From Candidatus Palauibacter rhopaloidicola (GTDB lineage: Bacteria; Gemmatimonadota; Gemmatimonadetes; Palauibacterales; Palauibacteraceae): a stretch of 64,000 nt of DNA. How positions within the stretch are numbered: the first letter of the stretch is position 1; each line of letters begins with the position of its first letter. Shown here in pieces: positions 16,687 through 24,962 of this stretch. The stretch spans positions 1 to 64,000 of the forward strand of contig JAPPGH010000050.1 in the NCBI GenBank assembly GCA_026914155.1, given 5' to 3'. The position numbers and the translations under genes are program-made. The notes under the pieces were generated by a model. The model worked only from the letters and a program-made list of their open reading frames with translations. It did not search any database and was not told where the DNA came from.

Positions 16687-17927
16687 ACACGCGCGCCATT
16701 CTCATTGGCCTCGTACTCGGTCTGGGGCTCGGCGTCGCCGCCTCCGCCACCGGATCTCCGGCGCTCCTGCGATGGGCCGAGGCCGTCGCGCCGCTCGGAC
16801 AGGTCTTCCTGCGCGCGATCCAGATGGTCGTGATTCCACTCGTGGCCGCAGTCGTGTTCGTCGGCGTGGCGCGGATCGGAAACCTCCGCAAGCTCGGGCG
16901 GATCGGCGGCCTTTCCGTCGGCTTCTTCTGGGTCACGACGCTGCCGGCGATCCTCATCGGGATGGGCGTGATGGGTTTCGCGCTCACCTTCACGGCGCCG
17001 GTGCCGCCCCCGACTCCGACGACGGAACTGAACACGGCGAACCCGGGCGTGATCGACTTCCTCGTGAATCTCGTGCCCAGGAACCCGGTACAGGCGGCGG
17101 CGGACGGGTCGCTGCTCTCGATCCTCATCTTCATCGTCCTGCTCGCGGCGGCCACGACGACGCTCCCGCGGGAGAAGCGGGAGTTGCTCACCGGATTCGC
17201 GGAGACCACCGGCGACGCGCTCATCAAGCTCATGAACTGGGTCCTGTGGACGGCGCCCGTGGGGGTCTTCGGCCTCGCGGCGCCGGTGGTGGCGCGCACG
17301 GGGCTGGCGCTGCTCCAGAACCTCGCCGTCTTCATCCTCGCGGTCGTCGTGGGCCTCTTCATCCTCAAGGGTCTCGTCCTGCTGCCGATGGTCCGCTTCG
17401 TCGGCGGCATGCCGGCGGGGCGCTTCATCCGCGGCACCGTGGGGACGTACACCGTGGGCTTTTCCACGACGACGTCGGTGGGCACGCTGCCGATGATGCT
17501 GCAGGAGGCGGAGAAGCTGGGGCTCCGGCAGGACCGCTACCGGCTCATCCTGCCGCTGGCGGCCTCGATCAACCGGCCGGGGAGCGCCCTCTTCCAGAGC
17601 GCGTCGCTCGTCTTCCTCGCCGCCATGTACGGGGTCCCGCTCGACGCGGGGCTGATCGCCGCCGCGGTTCTCGCGATCTTCCTCGCCGCCATGACCGTGG
17701 CGCCGGTGCCGAGCGCGAGCATCGTGTCGATGGTGCCCGCGCTCGACGTGGTGGGCGTGCCGCTGGCCGGACTCGGGATCCTGCTCGGGATCGACCGGGT
17801 GCCGGACGTCTTCCGCTCGGCGACGAACGTCATCGGCCACATGGCCGCCGCCACGACCGTCGATGTGATGACGCAGAACGATAACGATGACGATGAAGAG
17901 ACGAACGAAGGGACGGAGGACGGATGA
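16683..17927 (+). CDS. Dicarboxylate/amino acid:cation symporter (DAACS, GltP/SLC1 type)
   Basis: Secondary transporter importing acidic amino acids or C4-dicarboxylates with sodium or protons. It has 414 residues from GTG 16683. Family signatures include FLRAIQMVVIPLVAAVVFVG early on, TYTVGFSTTTSVGTLPMMLQ (a Ser/Thr-rich hairpin, here STTTSVGTLP), and AASINRPGSALFQSASLVFLA, where the family usually has MDG(T/S)A. The variant INRPGSAL is common in members of undefined substrate. The tail is acidic (DNDDDEETNEGTEDG). Both ends overlap neighbours by 4 bases, so translation is coupled across the operon. Confidence 0.9.
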   Translation: MNTRAILIGLVLGLGLGVAASATGSPALLRWAEAVAPLGQVFLRAIQMVVIPLVAAVVFVGVARIGNLRKLGRIGGLSVGFFWVTTLPAILIGMGVMGFALTFTAPVPPPTPTTELNTANPGVIDFLVNLVPRNPVQAAADGSLLSILIFIVLLAAATTTLPREKRELLTGFAETTGDALIKLMNWVLWTAPVGVFGLAAPVVARTGLALLQNLAVFILAVVVGLFILKGLVLLPMVRFVGGMPAGRFIRGTVGTYTVGFSTTTSVGTLPMMLQEAEKLGLRQDRYRLILPLAASINRPGSALFQSASLVFLAAMYGVPLDAGLIAAAVLAIFLAAMTVAPVPSASIVSMVPALDVVGVPLAGLGILLGIDRVPDVFRSATNVIGHMAAATTVDVMTQNDNDDDEETNEGTEDG

Positions 17928-18328
17928 CGAGGCTTCCCGCCACGGGTCCGCTGCCGCGGCCCCGCGACCCGGAGGAGGGACGTGAGACGCTGCGCGCGGA
18001 GGCGATCCCGGCCGCTGACGTGCAGCGCGTCCGGCTGCGGGCTCTGGAGTTCACGTCGCTGTGCCCGAAGACGGGACAGCCGGACTTCGGGCGGGTGACG
18101 ATCGACTACGAGCCGCGTGACCGCTGCCTGGAGTCGAAGGCGCTCAAGTTCTACCTGTGGTCCTTCCGCGACGAGGGGGAGTTCTGCGAGACGCTCGCGG
18201 CCCGGATCGCCGACGACGTGGTCTACGCCGTGGCGCCGCGGCGGGTGCGCGTCGAGGTGGAACAGAACGTGCGGGGCGGCATCGAGATCGTCGCGACCGC
18301 CGAGCGCGGGGAGGCGGCCTCCGACTGA
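17924..18328 (+). CDS. queF: NADPH-dependent preQ0 reductase QueF (type I)
   Basis: Reduces the nitrile of 7-cyano-7-deazaguanine to preQ1, a late cytosolic step in making queuosine for tRNA. The 134 residues fit the short QueF form. LEFTSLCPKTGQPDFG holds the catalytic Cys (about residue 47) and Asp (about 54), and ESKALKFYLWSFR is the family QueF motif. In the following FCE the family usually has FHE, so a Cys replaces a His that normally contacts substrate. I would still expect activity but flag the change. Its ATG overlaps the transporter stop by 4 bases. No other queuosine genes are in the window. Confidence 0.9.
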   Translation: MTRLPATGPLPRPRDPEEGRETLRAEAIPAADVQRVRLRALEFTSLCPKTGQPDFGRVTIDYEPRDRCLESKALKFYLWSFRDEGEFCETLAARIADDVVYAVAPRRVRVEVEQNVRGGIEIVATAERGEAASD

Positions 18329-18380
18329 AGCTTCCGCCCTCTCCGCGAGCGCGGGCGCGGGGGCGCACCAGCCCGGGCGC

Positions 18381-19949
18381 TCAGGGCGCGCGGCGGATGG
18401 CGCGGCCGGGGCGGGCGCCGGTCGGCTCCCCGGCGGACCAGGTTTCGATGCCGCCGAGCCACACGCTCTCCACGCCTTCCGCCTGCCGGGTCCCATTGTC
18501 GAAGGTCGACCGGTCCACCACCCGCTCCGGGTCGAAGATCACGAGGTCCGCCCGGGCTCCGGCGCGCAGCACGCCCCGGTCGTCCAGCCCCAGCCGCCGC
18601 GCCGGCATCGAGGTCGCACGCCGCACCGCCCGCTCCAGCGTCAGGATGCCGCGCTCCCGCACGTAGTAGCCCAGCACGCGCGGGAACGTCCCCGCCCCGC
18701 GCGGGTGCGCGCTCCGCACCCCGCCGTCGCTCGCCGTCATCACCCACTCCGAGGCCATGAACGCATCGACGTCCCCCTCGTTCATGGTGTGGCCGATGAG
18801 CCCGGAGCCCCCGTTCTCCATGATCCACATGTAGGCCTCGACGTCCGTCATCTCCCTGCGCCGGGCGATCTCGTCGAGCCGCAGTCCGTTCAACTCGGGT
18901 TCGGACCAGAAGGCGACGATCTGCAGCCGGCTCCCGCCACCCGCCGCGGCGATCCCCTTCGCCACGGAGTCGGGGTTCGTGAACATCCTCGAACGGACCA
19001 CGATCGCGAGCCCGGACTGCCAGGCCTGGTAGGGGTACTGGTCCGCCGTCACGTCCAGTCCCTCCTCGTTGGCCTGCCGGATACGCTCCAGCACGTCGGG
19101 CGCCCTTCCCCACACGGAGGCGTTGCCCGCCTTGATATGCGACATCTGCACGGGGAGCCCCGCCTCGCGCCCGATGCGGATGGCCTCGTCGACCGCTTCG
19201 AGCAGCCCCTCTTCCTCGTCGCGCATGTGGGTCATGTAGAAGCCGCCGTGGCCCGCCGCGGCCCGCGCCAGGGCGGTGAGTTCGCCGGTCGTGGAGTAGA
19301 AACCGGGGTCGTATTCGAGGCCGCTCGAGAGGCCGAACGCGCCCTCCGTCATCCCGCGTTCGACGCGCACCGTCATGTCCGCGATCTCGGCGTCGGTCGC
19401 CGTGCGCCGGAAATCTTCATCCATCACGAGACTGCGCACGGTCCCGTGTCCGACAAGCGTCGCGACGTCCACAGTGGGCCGGAGTTCGTCGATGCGCCCG
19501 AGGTAGTCGGAGATCGGCCACGGCGAGGAGCCGTCGGCCCCGACCACGATTGTCGTGATCCCCTGCGCGAGCTGCGTCGTGGCCAGCGGGAAGTCGAACA
19601 GGCGGGTCGTGGAGTGGTTGTGGATGTCGATGAAGCCCGGGGCGAGCACGAGACCCGTGAGGTCCCGCTGTTCCGCGTCGGACGGAGCCTCGACGGACCC
19701 CGGGGCGCCGAGCGCCGCGATGCTCCCCCCATCGATGAGCAGGTCGCCGACGTAGCCGGGCGCCCCCGTCCCGTCGACGAGCGTCGCGTTCGTGAACAGG
19801 ATCGTGGCCGGCTCTTCCGCCGCGCCCATGGCCGCCTGCGCCGCGGCCCGTTCCGGAGCGCCGGCGCCTCCCATGATCGCCAGGATCAGCAGCGACAGCG
19901 GGCGAAGCGTTCGCGCGCGGCGGCGGCTGTATTTCGTTCGTTCGGACAT
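18381..19949 (-). CDS. Exported D-aminoacylase-like amidohydrolase
   Basis: Predicted to hydrolyse N-acyl-D-amino acids or related D-configured amides outside the cytoplasm. It has a Sec signal (basic start SRRRAR, hydrophobic LSLLILAIMGGA, AxA-like end before Gln), then the amidohydrolase fold. GFIDIHNHST carries the first metal His pair. FGLSSGLEYDPG, YMTHMRDEEEGLLEAV, QMSHIKAG and IGHTMNEGDV follow, with MTASDGG holding the catalytic Asp. The C-terminal strand-forming part ends ARADLVIFDPERVVDRSTF. At 522 residues it is near normal for the N-acyl-D-amino-acid deacylase family. It is divergent from the Skp-like gene, 92 bases apart. A dihydropyrimidinase-like role is less likely. Confidence 0.85.
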   Translation of the reverse strand: MSERTKYSRRRARTLRPLSLLILAIMGGAGAPERAAAQAAMGAAEEPATILFTNATLVDGTGAPGYVGDLLIDGGSIAALGAPGSVEAPSDAEQRDLTGLVLAPGFIDIHNHSTTRLFDFPLATTQLAQGITTIVVGADGSSPWPISDYLGRIDELRPTVDVATLVGHGTVRSLVMDEDFRRTATDAEIADMTVRVERGMTEGAFGLSSGLEYDPGFYSTTGELTALARAAAGHGGFYMTHMRDEEEGLLEAVDEAIRIGREAGLPVQMSHIKAGNASVWGRAPDVLERIRQANEEGLDVTADQYPYQAWQSGLAIVVRSRMFTNPDSVAKGIAAAGGGSRLQIVAFWSEPELNGLRLDEIARRREMTDVEAYMWIMENGGSGLIGHTMNEGDVDAFMASEWVMTASDGGVRSAHPRGAGTFPRVLGYYVRERGILTLERAVRRATSMPARRLGLDDRGVLRAGARADLVIFDPERVVDRSTFDNGTRQAEGVESVWLGGIETWSAGEPTGARPGRAIRRAP

Positions 19950-20041
19950 ATCGCGTTACTTTCGTGTTCCGTGACGATGAAACCGGTGCGGTCCCCCCGA
20001 AGGGTAGACCCGCCGTGGAAGGTTCCAATAGAGGGACAACG

Positions 20042-20605
20042 ATGAAAAGATACGCACGTCTTGTGTTTTCGTTCGCCACCCTGCTTCTGGCGCTGGCGCC
20101 CGCGACGCTGGCGGGACAGGCCGAGGGCCAGGCCGCAGACGCGCCGCTCAGCATCGGCGTCATCGATCTGGACGCCGCCGCGTTCGGGTCGCCGGCGGGA
20201 CAGGCGCTCGCGCAGCAACTGACGGATTTCCAGCAGGAACTCGCCGCCGAGCTGCAGTTGCGCCAGGAAGCCGTGCGCGCGGTCGAGCTACGCGTGGCGG
20301 AAGCAGACAGCCTGACGGTCGACGAGCGTCGGGTGCTTGAACGCGAGTATCAGGACGCCCTCACGGCCTTCCAGCGCTACCAGCAGGACAAGCAGGAGGA
20401 AGCGACCGCGCTGCAGAACGACGGCCGCGAGCGGATCCGCGCGGAACTGGCGCCCGTGATCGAAGCGATCCAGGCGGAACTGGGCTACGACCTGATCCTG
20501 AACGCGACGAGCCCCATCATCATCCTGTTCAGCGAACGCGTCGACATCACCCCCCTCGTCATCGACCGCCTCGCCGCCGAGCCCCCTCCGGGGGAGGCGG
20601 GCTGA
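20042..20605 (+). CDS. OmpH/Skp-family periplasmic chaperone
   Basis: Skp-like proteins hold unfolded outer-membrane proteins in the periplasm. From ATG 20042 (AGAGGG upstream) there is a signal peptide ending ATLAGQ. The family start SIGVIDLDAAAFGSPAGQAL follows, then a long Gln/Glu/Ala-rich helical hairpin (about residues 50-135) and a C-terminal strand region LGYDLILNATSPIIILFSER. The length of 187 is close to the usual 160-190. Nothing in the immediate context is part of the Bam pathway, although an Omp85-like barrel lies at 40234-42330. Confidence 0.85.
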   Translation: MKRYARLVFSFATLLLALAPATLAGQAEGQAADAPLSIGVIDLDAAAFGSPAGQALAQQLTDFQQELAAELQLRQEAVRAVELRVAEADSLTVDERRVLEREYQDALTAFQRYQQDKQEEATALQNDGRERIRAELAPVIEAIQAELGYDLILNATSPIIILFSERVDITPLVIDRLAAEPPPGEAG

Positions 20606-20654
20606 GCAGCCTCGTTCTTTCCGGGGCGAACAGATCCCGCGCGTCCGCCTAAGG

Positions 20655-21458
20655 TCAGCGGCGGGAACTCAGCAGATCCAACACGTCGGCCCGTGCGGGC
20701 ACTTCGTTGCCGCTCTCCAGGAACGGGCGGATGTCGGCATCGACCGCTTTCCACTCCACGCCCGCGACTCTCGCGGCGACCGCTGGGCGCCATGTGTCGT
20801 CCGTGAGGGCCTGCGCGGCGGGGTCCGTCTGGCGGCGGGCCGCGTTGAGGAGATCCAGATTCGGGGGCGGCCACGCGGGATCGCTCAGGTACCAGGCGAG
20901 ATCGTAGATGTCCCTCCCCTTCAGCCAGGGCCGGTGGAGCACGGCGTGGAGTTTGCCGGCCAGCAGCGACGCCCGGTCGTGGTGATGGATGCGCAGCGAC
21001 ACGTGGCGTCGCACGAGGCGCGTCTGGGTCACGGCGCCCGCGGGCGGGCGGGTGTCGACCTCGAGCTTGATCCGGAGCGTTTCGTCGCGATGGCTCGACA
21101 GCCCGAACTCGTGGGGGAGGCCCTCGAGACGCAGCCACGCGGCGTCGACGGTACCGGCGTCGCGCAGCGAAGCCGTCGCGTCGTAGCCCTCCCGCCGGAA
21201 CTGCGCGGCGATGGACGCCAGCCAGCGCCGCGGATCGTAGCTCTCGCGGGGCCCCTCGAGGGCGAAGTCGAGATCCTCGGAATACCTCGGCAGCCTGTAC
21301 AGGAAGCGCAGCGCCGTCCCGCCCTGGAACGCCAGCGGCGACATGGCGCCGGCCCTCTGCAGACCCTCCAGGATTCGAGCCTGCACGTATTCCCGCATCG
21401 CGTTGCGTCCGGCGTGCGGGTCGAGATCCCGGATCAGTTCCCGGAGATGCTCCTTCAC
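20655..21458 (-). CDS. AbiEii/AbiGii-type nucleotidyltransferase toxin
   Basis: Toxin half of a type IV, AbiE-like toxin-antitoxin pair. Characterised AbiEii proteins are nucleotidyltransferases that arrest growth and help block phage. The 267 residues include FQGGTALRFLYRLPRYSEDLDF (about residues 44-65), the GG(T/S)..SxDxDF catalytic motif, then LRIKLEVDTR with the third acidic residue. KLHAVLHRPWLKGRDIYDLAWYL has the conserved Lys and GRDxYD. Catalytic residues appear intact. ATG 21458 overlaps the stop of the partner by 4 bases, so it is translated after the antitoxin. Confidence 0.88.
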   Translation of the reverse strand: MKEHLRELIRDLDPHAGRNAMREYVQARILEGLQRAGAMSPLAFQGGTALRFLYRLPRYSEDLDFALEGPRESYDPRRWLASIAAQFRREGYDATASLRDAGTVDAAWLRLEGLPHEFGLSSHRDETLRIKLEVDTRPPAGAVTQTRLVRRHVSLRIHHHDRASLLAGKLHAVLHRPWLKGRDIYDLAWYLSDPAWPPPNLDLLNAARRQTDPAAQALTDDTWRPAVAARVAGVEWKAVDADIRPFLESGNEVPARADVLDLLSSRR

Positions 21459-22102
21459 GTGACGGGCAGGGGTTCGTATGCCGGCACCGGATCACTCGCG
21501 CGGCGGATGACGTGGGCCGCGGCCCGGGCCAGCTTCGGACTCCCCGTGGCGGCCGCCATGGCTCGCAGGCGCGCGGGCGAGATCTCCTCGAAACTCAGGC
21601 GCAGTTCGTCGATCCAGGCCGGGGCATCGCCGCCCGGCTGCAGATGCGCGAGGTCGAGGAAGGCCTTCTCGGGGCCGGCGACGAACGCGCTCTGTCCGTC
21701 GACGAGGTCCACGAGTCGATAGCCGGTCCGCAGTGCCGGCTTGACGTAGCGGAAGGAGAACCGCCCCAGCGGCGTCTCCCGCACGTGGGGACGCGCGGGG
21801 CCGCAACTGGTGACCTCCGGGACGTATTCCGGGATCGCGTTCGCGAAGGCGAGCGCCGACAGTCCGCTCACGTACGAGCCGGGCGAGAGCCGGTTGGCGA
21901 CGAGGAAGGGATGCGGAATCACCTTCCGGTACGGCGGCGCGAGCGCGAACAAGCCGCGCCGGAGCCGCAGCAGCTTGCCGGCGGCGCACCAACGGCTGAG
22001 CTGCGCCTCCAGACCCGGTTCCGAGCCTCGCCCGCTGCGAAGGAACCCGGTCTCGAACATCGGCTCGTCCGCGACGATCTCCAGCAACTCCACGAATTTC
22101 AT
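21455..22102 (-). CDS. AbiEi-type antitoxin/transcriptional regulator
   Basis: First gene of the AbiE-like pair. AbiEi proteins have an N-terminal winged-helix DNA-binding domain and a C-terminal antitoxin domain, and repress their own operon. Here LEAQLSRWCAAGKLLRLRRGLFAL (about residues 31-54) fits the winged helix. HPFLVANRLSPGSYVSGLSAL and GRFSFRYVKPAL followed by PEKAFLDLAHLQ match the typical core. It has 215 residues from ATG 22102. The AT-rich gap upstream, unusual for this window, is where autoregulation would act. Confidence 0.82.
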   Translation of the reverse strand: MKFVELLEIVADEPMFETGFLRSGRGSEPGLEAQLSRWCAAGKLLRLRRGLFALAPPYRKVIPHPFLVANRLSPGSYVSGLSALAFANAIPEYVPEVTSCGPARPHVRETPLGRFSFRYVKPALRTGYRLVDLVDGQSAFVAGPEKAFLDLAHLQPGGDAPAWIDELRLSFEEISPARLRAMAAATGSPKLARAAAHVIRRASDPVPAYEPLPVT

Positions 22103-22126
22103 GCGGAAAATGTGCGTTAATCAGCA

Positions 22127-22157
22127 AGTATAGGCAATGATTTTGGGTGTCCCACAA
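22127..22157 (-). promoter_or_regulatory. Weak candidate promoter of the AbiE operon
   Basis: On the minus strand TTGTGG (22157-22152) and TATACT (22132-22127) are separated by 19 nt, about 25 bases before the antitoxin start. The -10 element is good, while the spacing is long and the -35 element poor. The AT-rich context supports a regulatory role. No clear AbiEi operator repeat was found. Confidence 0.35.
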
Positions 22158-22186
22158 CTCGGTCGCGAGCGGGAAGAACGAGTCGC

Positions 22187-23677
22187 CTACCGGGGGAGCG
22201 GGCGGGTGAGCTTGATGAAGAGCAGGTTTCGGACCCGGCCGCCGCCCACGCGCATCGCCGAGACGGAGCCGTCCGGCGCCCGCTCGAAGCGCACCTCGCG
22301 CATGAACCAGCGGTCCGTGGCGAATTCGTCGCGGGCGCGCGGCTCGAGGGCGATGTCGCCGTGCCGTATGTGCCGCGCGACGAGACCCTCTTCCGTCGTC
22401 TCGATGTGGTACAGGGCGTCGAGTTCCGGGCTGTAGTAGCTGCCCGCGTACCCGGCCAGCGTCGCGGGATCGGGCGTCGGTGGCGGGACGGAATCGGCGG
22501 CCGGAGAAGGCGCATCCTCTTCCTCCTCCGGCTCGGGCTCAGGAAAGACCTCGGCGAGGACGACCTCCGCCACCTGCCGCGCCCGGCCTCCCGGATTCCC
22601 GTTGGCGACGTTCGTGAGGACAACGACCCCGACGTTCGCCTCGGGATACCAGGTCGCCTGCGTCCGGAAGCCCGCGTCGGCGCCCCCGTGCCCCACCGTG
22701 CGCAGGCCGCGGTGGTCGCCGATGCTGAGGCCGTGCGCGTAGGGGATCGTATCTCCGCTGTTCAGGACCCCGCGCGTCGTCATCATCTCCATCACCTCCG
22801 GGCCGCCGACCGTCTCGTGCCGGAAGTTGTCGAGCCAGCGGGCGAGGTCGTCCGCGGTCGTAAAGAGGCTCGTCGCCCCCGCGTTCGCGTAGCTGAGAAC
22901 CGCCTTGGTGTACTCAGCGCCCGGCCCCTCACCCTCTCCCTCGTCTTCGTCCCTGGATGCCGGCCGGTAGGAATAGGCGCGGTCGGCGACGATGTGTTCG
23001 TGGTCATCGTGGAAGTGGGTTCGATCCATTCCGAGCGGCCGAAAGATCCTCGCGGCGGTGAACTCCGGGAAGGACATCTCGCTGACCGCGGCCGCCGTCC
23101 GGGCGAGGAGGGTGTAGCCCATGTTGGAGTAGAGGTACTCCGAGCCGGGCACGAAGTTGAGTTCCCGCTGGCGCGACATGAGGCCGAGGATCTGCTCGGT
23201 CGTGATCACGTCGTCGAGGCGCCAGCCGGAGATCCCGAGAAGCTGCCACTGGTCCCGGATCCCGCTCGTGTGGTGGATCATCTGGCGGACGGTAACCGGA
23301 TGCTCGAACTCGGGGACGAACCCGAGGTGCGCCTGCACGCGGTCGTCGAGCGAGAGCGCCCCCTCCGCGGCGAGCAAGGTCACCGCCATGGCCGTGAACT
23401 GCTTCGACACGGAGGCGACGTGGAAGACCGTGCGCGGCGTGACGGGAACGCCATGCTCGATCTGGGCGTAGCCGTAGCCGCGCGAGTGAATGATCTCGCC
23501 GTCGCGGATGACCGAGACGGCGGCGCCTGGCGAGCCCGGGCGGTCCAGGTCGGCGAACACGGCGTCGATCGCGAGAGAGAGATCGGAAGACGAAGCCGGA
23601 TCTCCGGCGCCTCCGCACCCGGCGAGCAGGGCGACGGCGACGCATGGAAGGAGGGCGGCGAGGGCTAACGGACGCAT
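22187..23677 (-). CDS. Class C beta-lactamase-like serine hydrolase lipoprotein
   Basis: Exported serine hydrolase of the beta-lactamase/D-aminopeptidase/esterase family. From ATG 23677 it has a lipobox LLAGC (Cys20). The catalytic SxxK is SVSK in FHVASVSKQFTAM, the Tyr motif is YSNMGYTLLAR, and HGGADAGFRT replaces the KTG triad. A C-terminal domain of about 120 residues, after a Pro/Glu-rich linker (EPEPEEEEDAPSP), is the extra beta domain seen in many secreted relatives. Two similar enzymes occur in this window (also 49778-51016). Likely substrates are peptides or esters rather than antibiotics, but that cannot be shown here. Confidence 0.86.
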   Translation of the reverse strand: MRPLALAALLPCVAVALLAGCGGAGDPASSSDLSLAIDAVFADLDRPGSPGAAVSVIRDGEIIHSRGYGYAQIEHGVPVTPRTVFHVASVSKQFTAMAVTLLAAEGALSLDDRVQAHLGFVPEFEHPVTVRQMIHHTSGIRDQWQLLGISGWRLDDVITTEQILGLMSRQRELNFVPGSEYLYSNMGYTLLARTAAAVSEMSFPEFTAARIFRPLGMDRTHFHDDHEHIVADRAYSYRPASRDEDEGEGEGPGAEYTKAVLSYANAGATSLFTTADDLARWLDNFRHETVGGPEVMEMMTTRGVLNSGDTIPYAHGLSIGDHRGLRTVGHGGADAGFRTQATWYPEANVGVVVLTNVANGNPGGRARQVAEVVLAEVFPEPEPEEEEDAPSPAADSVPPPTPDPATLAGYAGSYYSPELDALYHIETTEEGLVARHIRHGDIALEPRARDEFATDRWFMREVRFERAPDGSVSAMRVGGGRVRNLLFIKLTRPLPR

Positions 23678-23693
23678 GCGGGTGGCCGTGCGA

Positions 23694-24263
23694 TCAGGGA
23701 TCGTGGAGTTCGACCAGCATCTCGATCTCGACCGACTGGTCGCGCGGGAGGGAGGCCATGCCCACGGCCGCACGGGCGTGCTTCGAGATCGCGGGGCCGA
23801 ACACCTGCTCCATCAGGTCGGAGCAGCCGTTGATGACCTGCGAGTGGTGCGTGAAGTCGGGCGGCGTGTTCACCATCCCGAAGACGCGTACGATGCGCTT
23901 CACGCGGGAGAGGTCGCCGATTTCCCGGGCGAGCGACGCCAGCAGGCAGACGCCGACCCAGCGCGCGATCGCGTAGCCCTCCTCGACGGTGTGGTCGAGG
24001 CCGACCTTGCCGGTGTTGGTCTCGTCGAGGCCGCCGCACGGGCCGTGGCCGGCCAGGAAGACGAGATTCCCGGTCGTCACGGCCTTCACGAAGTTGGCGG
24101 TCGGCGCGTCCGGCGCCGGGAGTTCGATCCCGAGTTCCGCGAGGCGCTCTTCAGGAGTCTGGGCAGCGGCTCCGGCGGCCAGGGGCAGGAGGGCGAAGAG
24201 TCCCGCGAGCGCGGCGACGACGGTGCGCGGCGCGGGCCCGGAACGCGACGGGGGCGACGTCAT
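23694..24263 (-). CDS. Exported RidA/YjgF family protein
   Basis: RidA proteins normally deaminate reactive enamines and imines in the cytosol. This 189-residue copy instead begins with a cleavable signal peptide (hydrophobic VVAALAGLFALLPLAAGAAA, then AQTPEERLAELGIELP). The fold that follows shows NLVFLAGHGP, a family-like strand, and a C-terminal VGMASLPRDQSVEIEMLVEL. The key Arg of active RidA is usually in a (R)xxVxVxxLP context; here the corresponding place reads ARAAVGMASLP, so the residue is present. Its ATG overlaps the stop of the 2Fe-2S subunit by 4 bases, tying an exported RidA to a redox enzyme subunit. Confidence 0.82.
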   Translation of the reverse strand: MTSPPSRSGPAPRTVVAALAGLFALLPLAAGAAAQTPEERLAELGIELPAPDAPTANFVKAVTTGNLVFLAGHGPCGGLDETNTGKVGLDHTVEEGYAIARWVGVCLLASLAREIGDLSRVKRIVRVFGMVNTPPDFTHHSQVINGCSDLMEQVFGPAISKHARAAVGMASLPRDQSVEIEMLVELHDP

Positions 24264-24784
24264 GCGGTCCCCGCCGGATCGCCCCGCCGGGTGACGATCG
24301 CCTCGGGGGTTTCCCCGGTGCGGATCGCTTCGGCCGCGATGTCCACGGCCTCGAAGATCTTCGTATAGCCAGTGCAGCGGCAGAGATTGCCGGAGAGCGC
24401 CCGCGCGACGTCCTCGCGGGTGGGATCCGGATCGCGGGCCAGCAGCCCGTGGGCCGAACAGAGTATGCCCGGTGTGCAGAAGCCGCATTGCGCCCCTCCC
24501 GTGAGATCGAAGGCGTCCTGGAGCGGGTGGGGGCCGGACGCGTCCGCGAGCCCCTCGACGGTCGTGATCTCGTGACCCGAGGCCTCGTGCACCGGCATGA
24601 TGCAGGAGAGCACGGCCTCGCCGTCGCGGAGCACCGTGCACGCCCCGCAGTCCCCCTTGTCGCACCCCTGCTTCGACCCGGTGAGGCCGAGCCCGTAGCG
24701 GAGGGTCTCGAGGAGGGTGTAGTGGGACGGTACTCCGACCCGGCGCCGGTCTCCGTTCACCCGCAGTTCCACCACCTTGTGCAT
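24260..24784 (-). CDS. Stand-alone 2Fe-2S subunit of a molybdenum hydroxylase
   Basis: Small electron-transfer subunit of the xanthine dehydrogenase superfamily. The plant-type ferredoxin motif is SKQGCDKGDCGACTVL, with a fourth Cys in LSCIMP. The second cluster domain has GGAQCGFCTPGIL and LSGNLCRCTGYTKI. All eight cluster cysteines are present. I set the start at ATG 24784 (MHKVVELRVNGD), which matches family starts; the frame stays open to ATG 24856. There is no Tat signal, so it should be cytosolic. No molybdopterin or FAD subunit is adjacent. The large subunit at 7518-9932 lacks a small partner and is the obvious candidate. Confidence 0.88.
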   Translation of the reverse strand: MHKVVELRVNGDRRRVGVPSHYTLLETLRYGLGLTGSKQGCDKGDCGACTVLRDGEAVLSCIMPVHEASGHEITTVEGLADASGPHPLQDAFDLTGGAQCGFCTPGILCSAHGLLARDPDPTREDVARALSGNLCRCTGYTKIFEAVDIAAEAIRTGETPEAIVTRRGDPAGTA

Positions 24785-24915
24785 GATGACCAAGTTGTTC
24801 GGGGCGCTCGCGGGCGGCAACCGAAACCGGGCGGCGGGGGCGGTTCGGGTGCGCATCGTGTGACGAAAGCCCCATGTTCATCCGTCTGGAGAGAGTCCAC
24901 CCGCAGACGACGGCC

Positions 24916-24944
24916 ACACGGATGACGGCGACACGGATGACGGC
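24916..24944. repeat. Short tandem repeat, 14-base unit at 15-base spacing
   Basis: ACACGGATGACGGC occurs twice (24916-24929 and 24931-24944), separated by one base, just upstream of the start at 24963. It lies between divergent genes and could be a regulator site or simple slippage. I cannot separate these. Confidence 0.4.
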
Positions 24945-24962
24945 CATATGAGGGAACGCACG

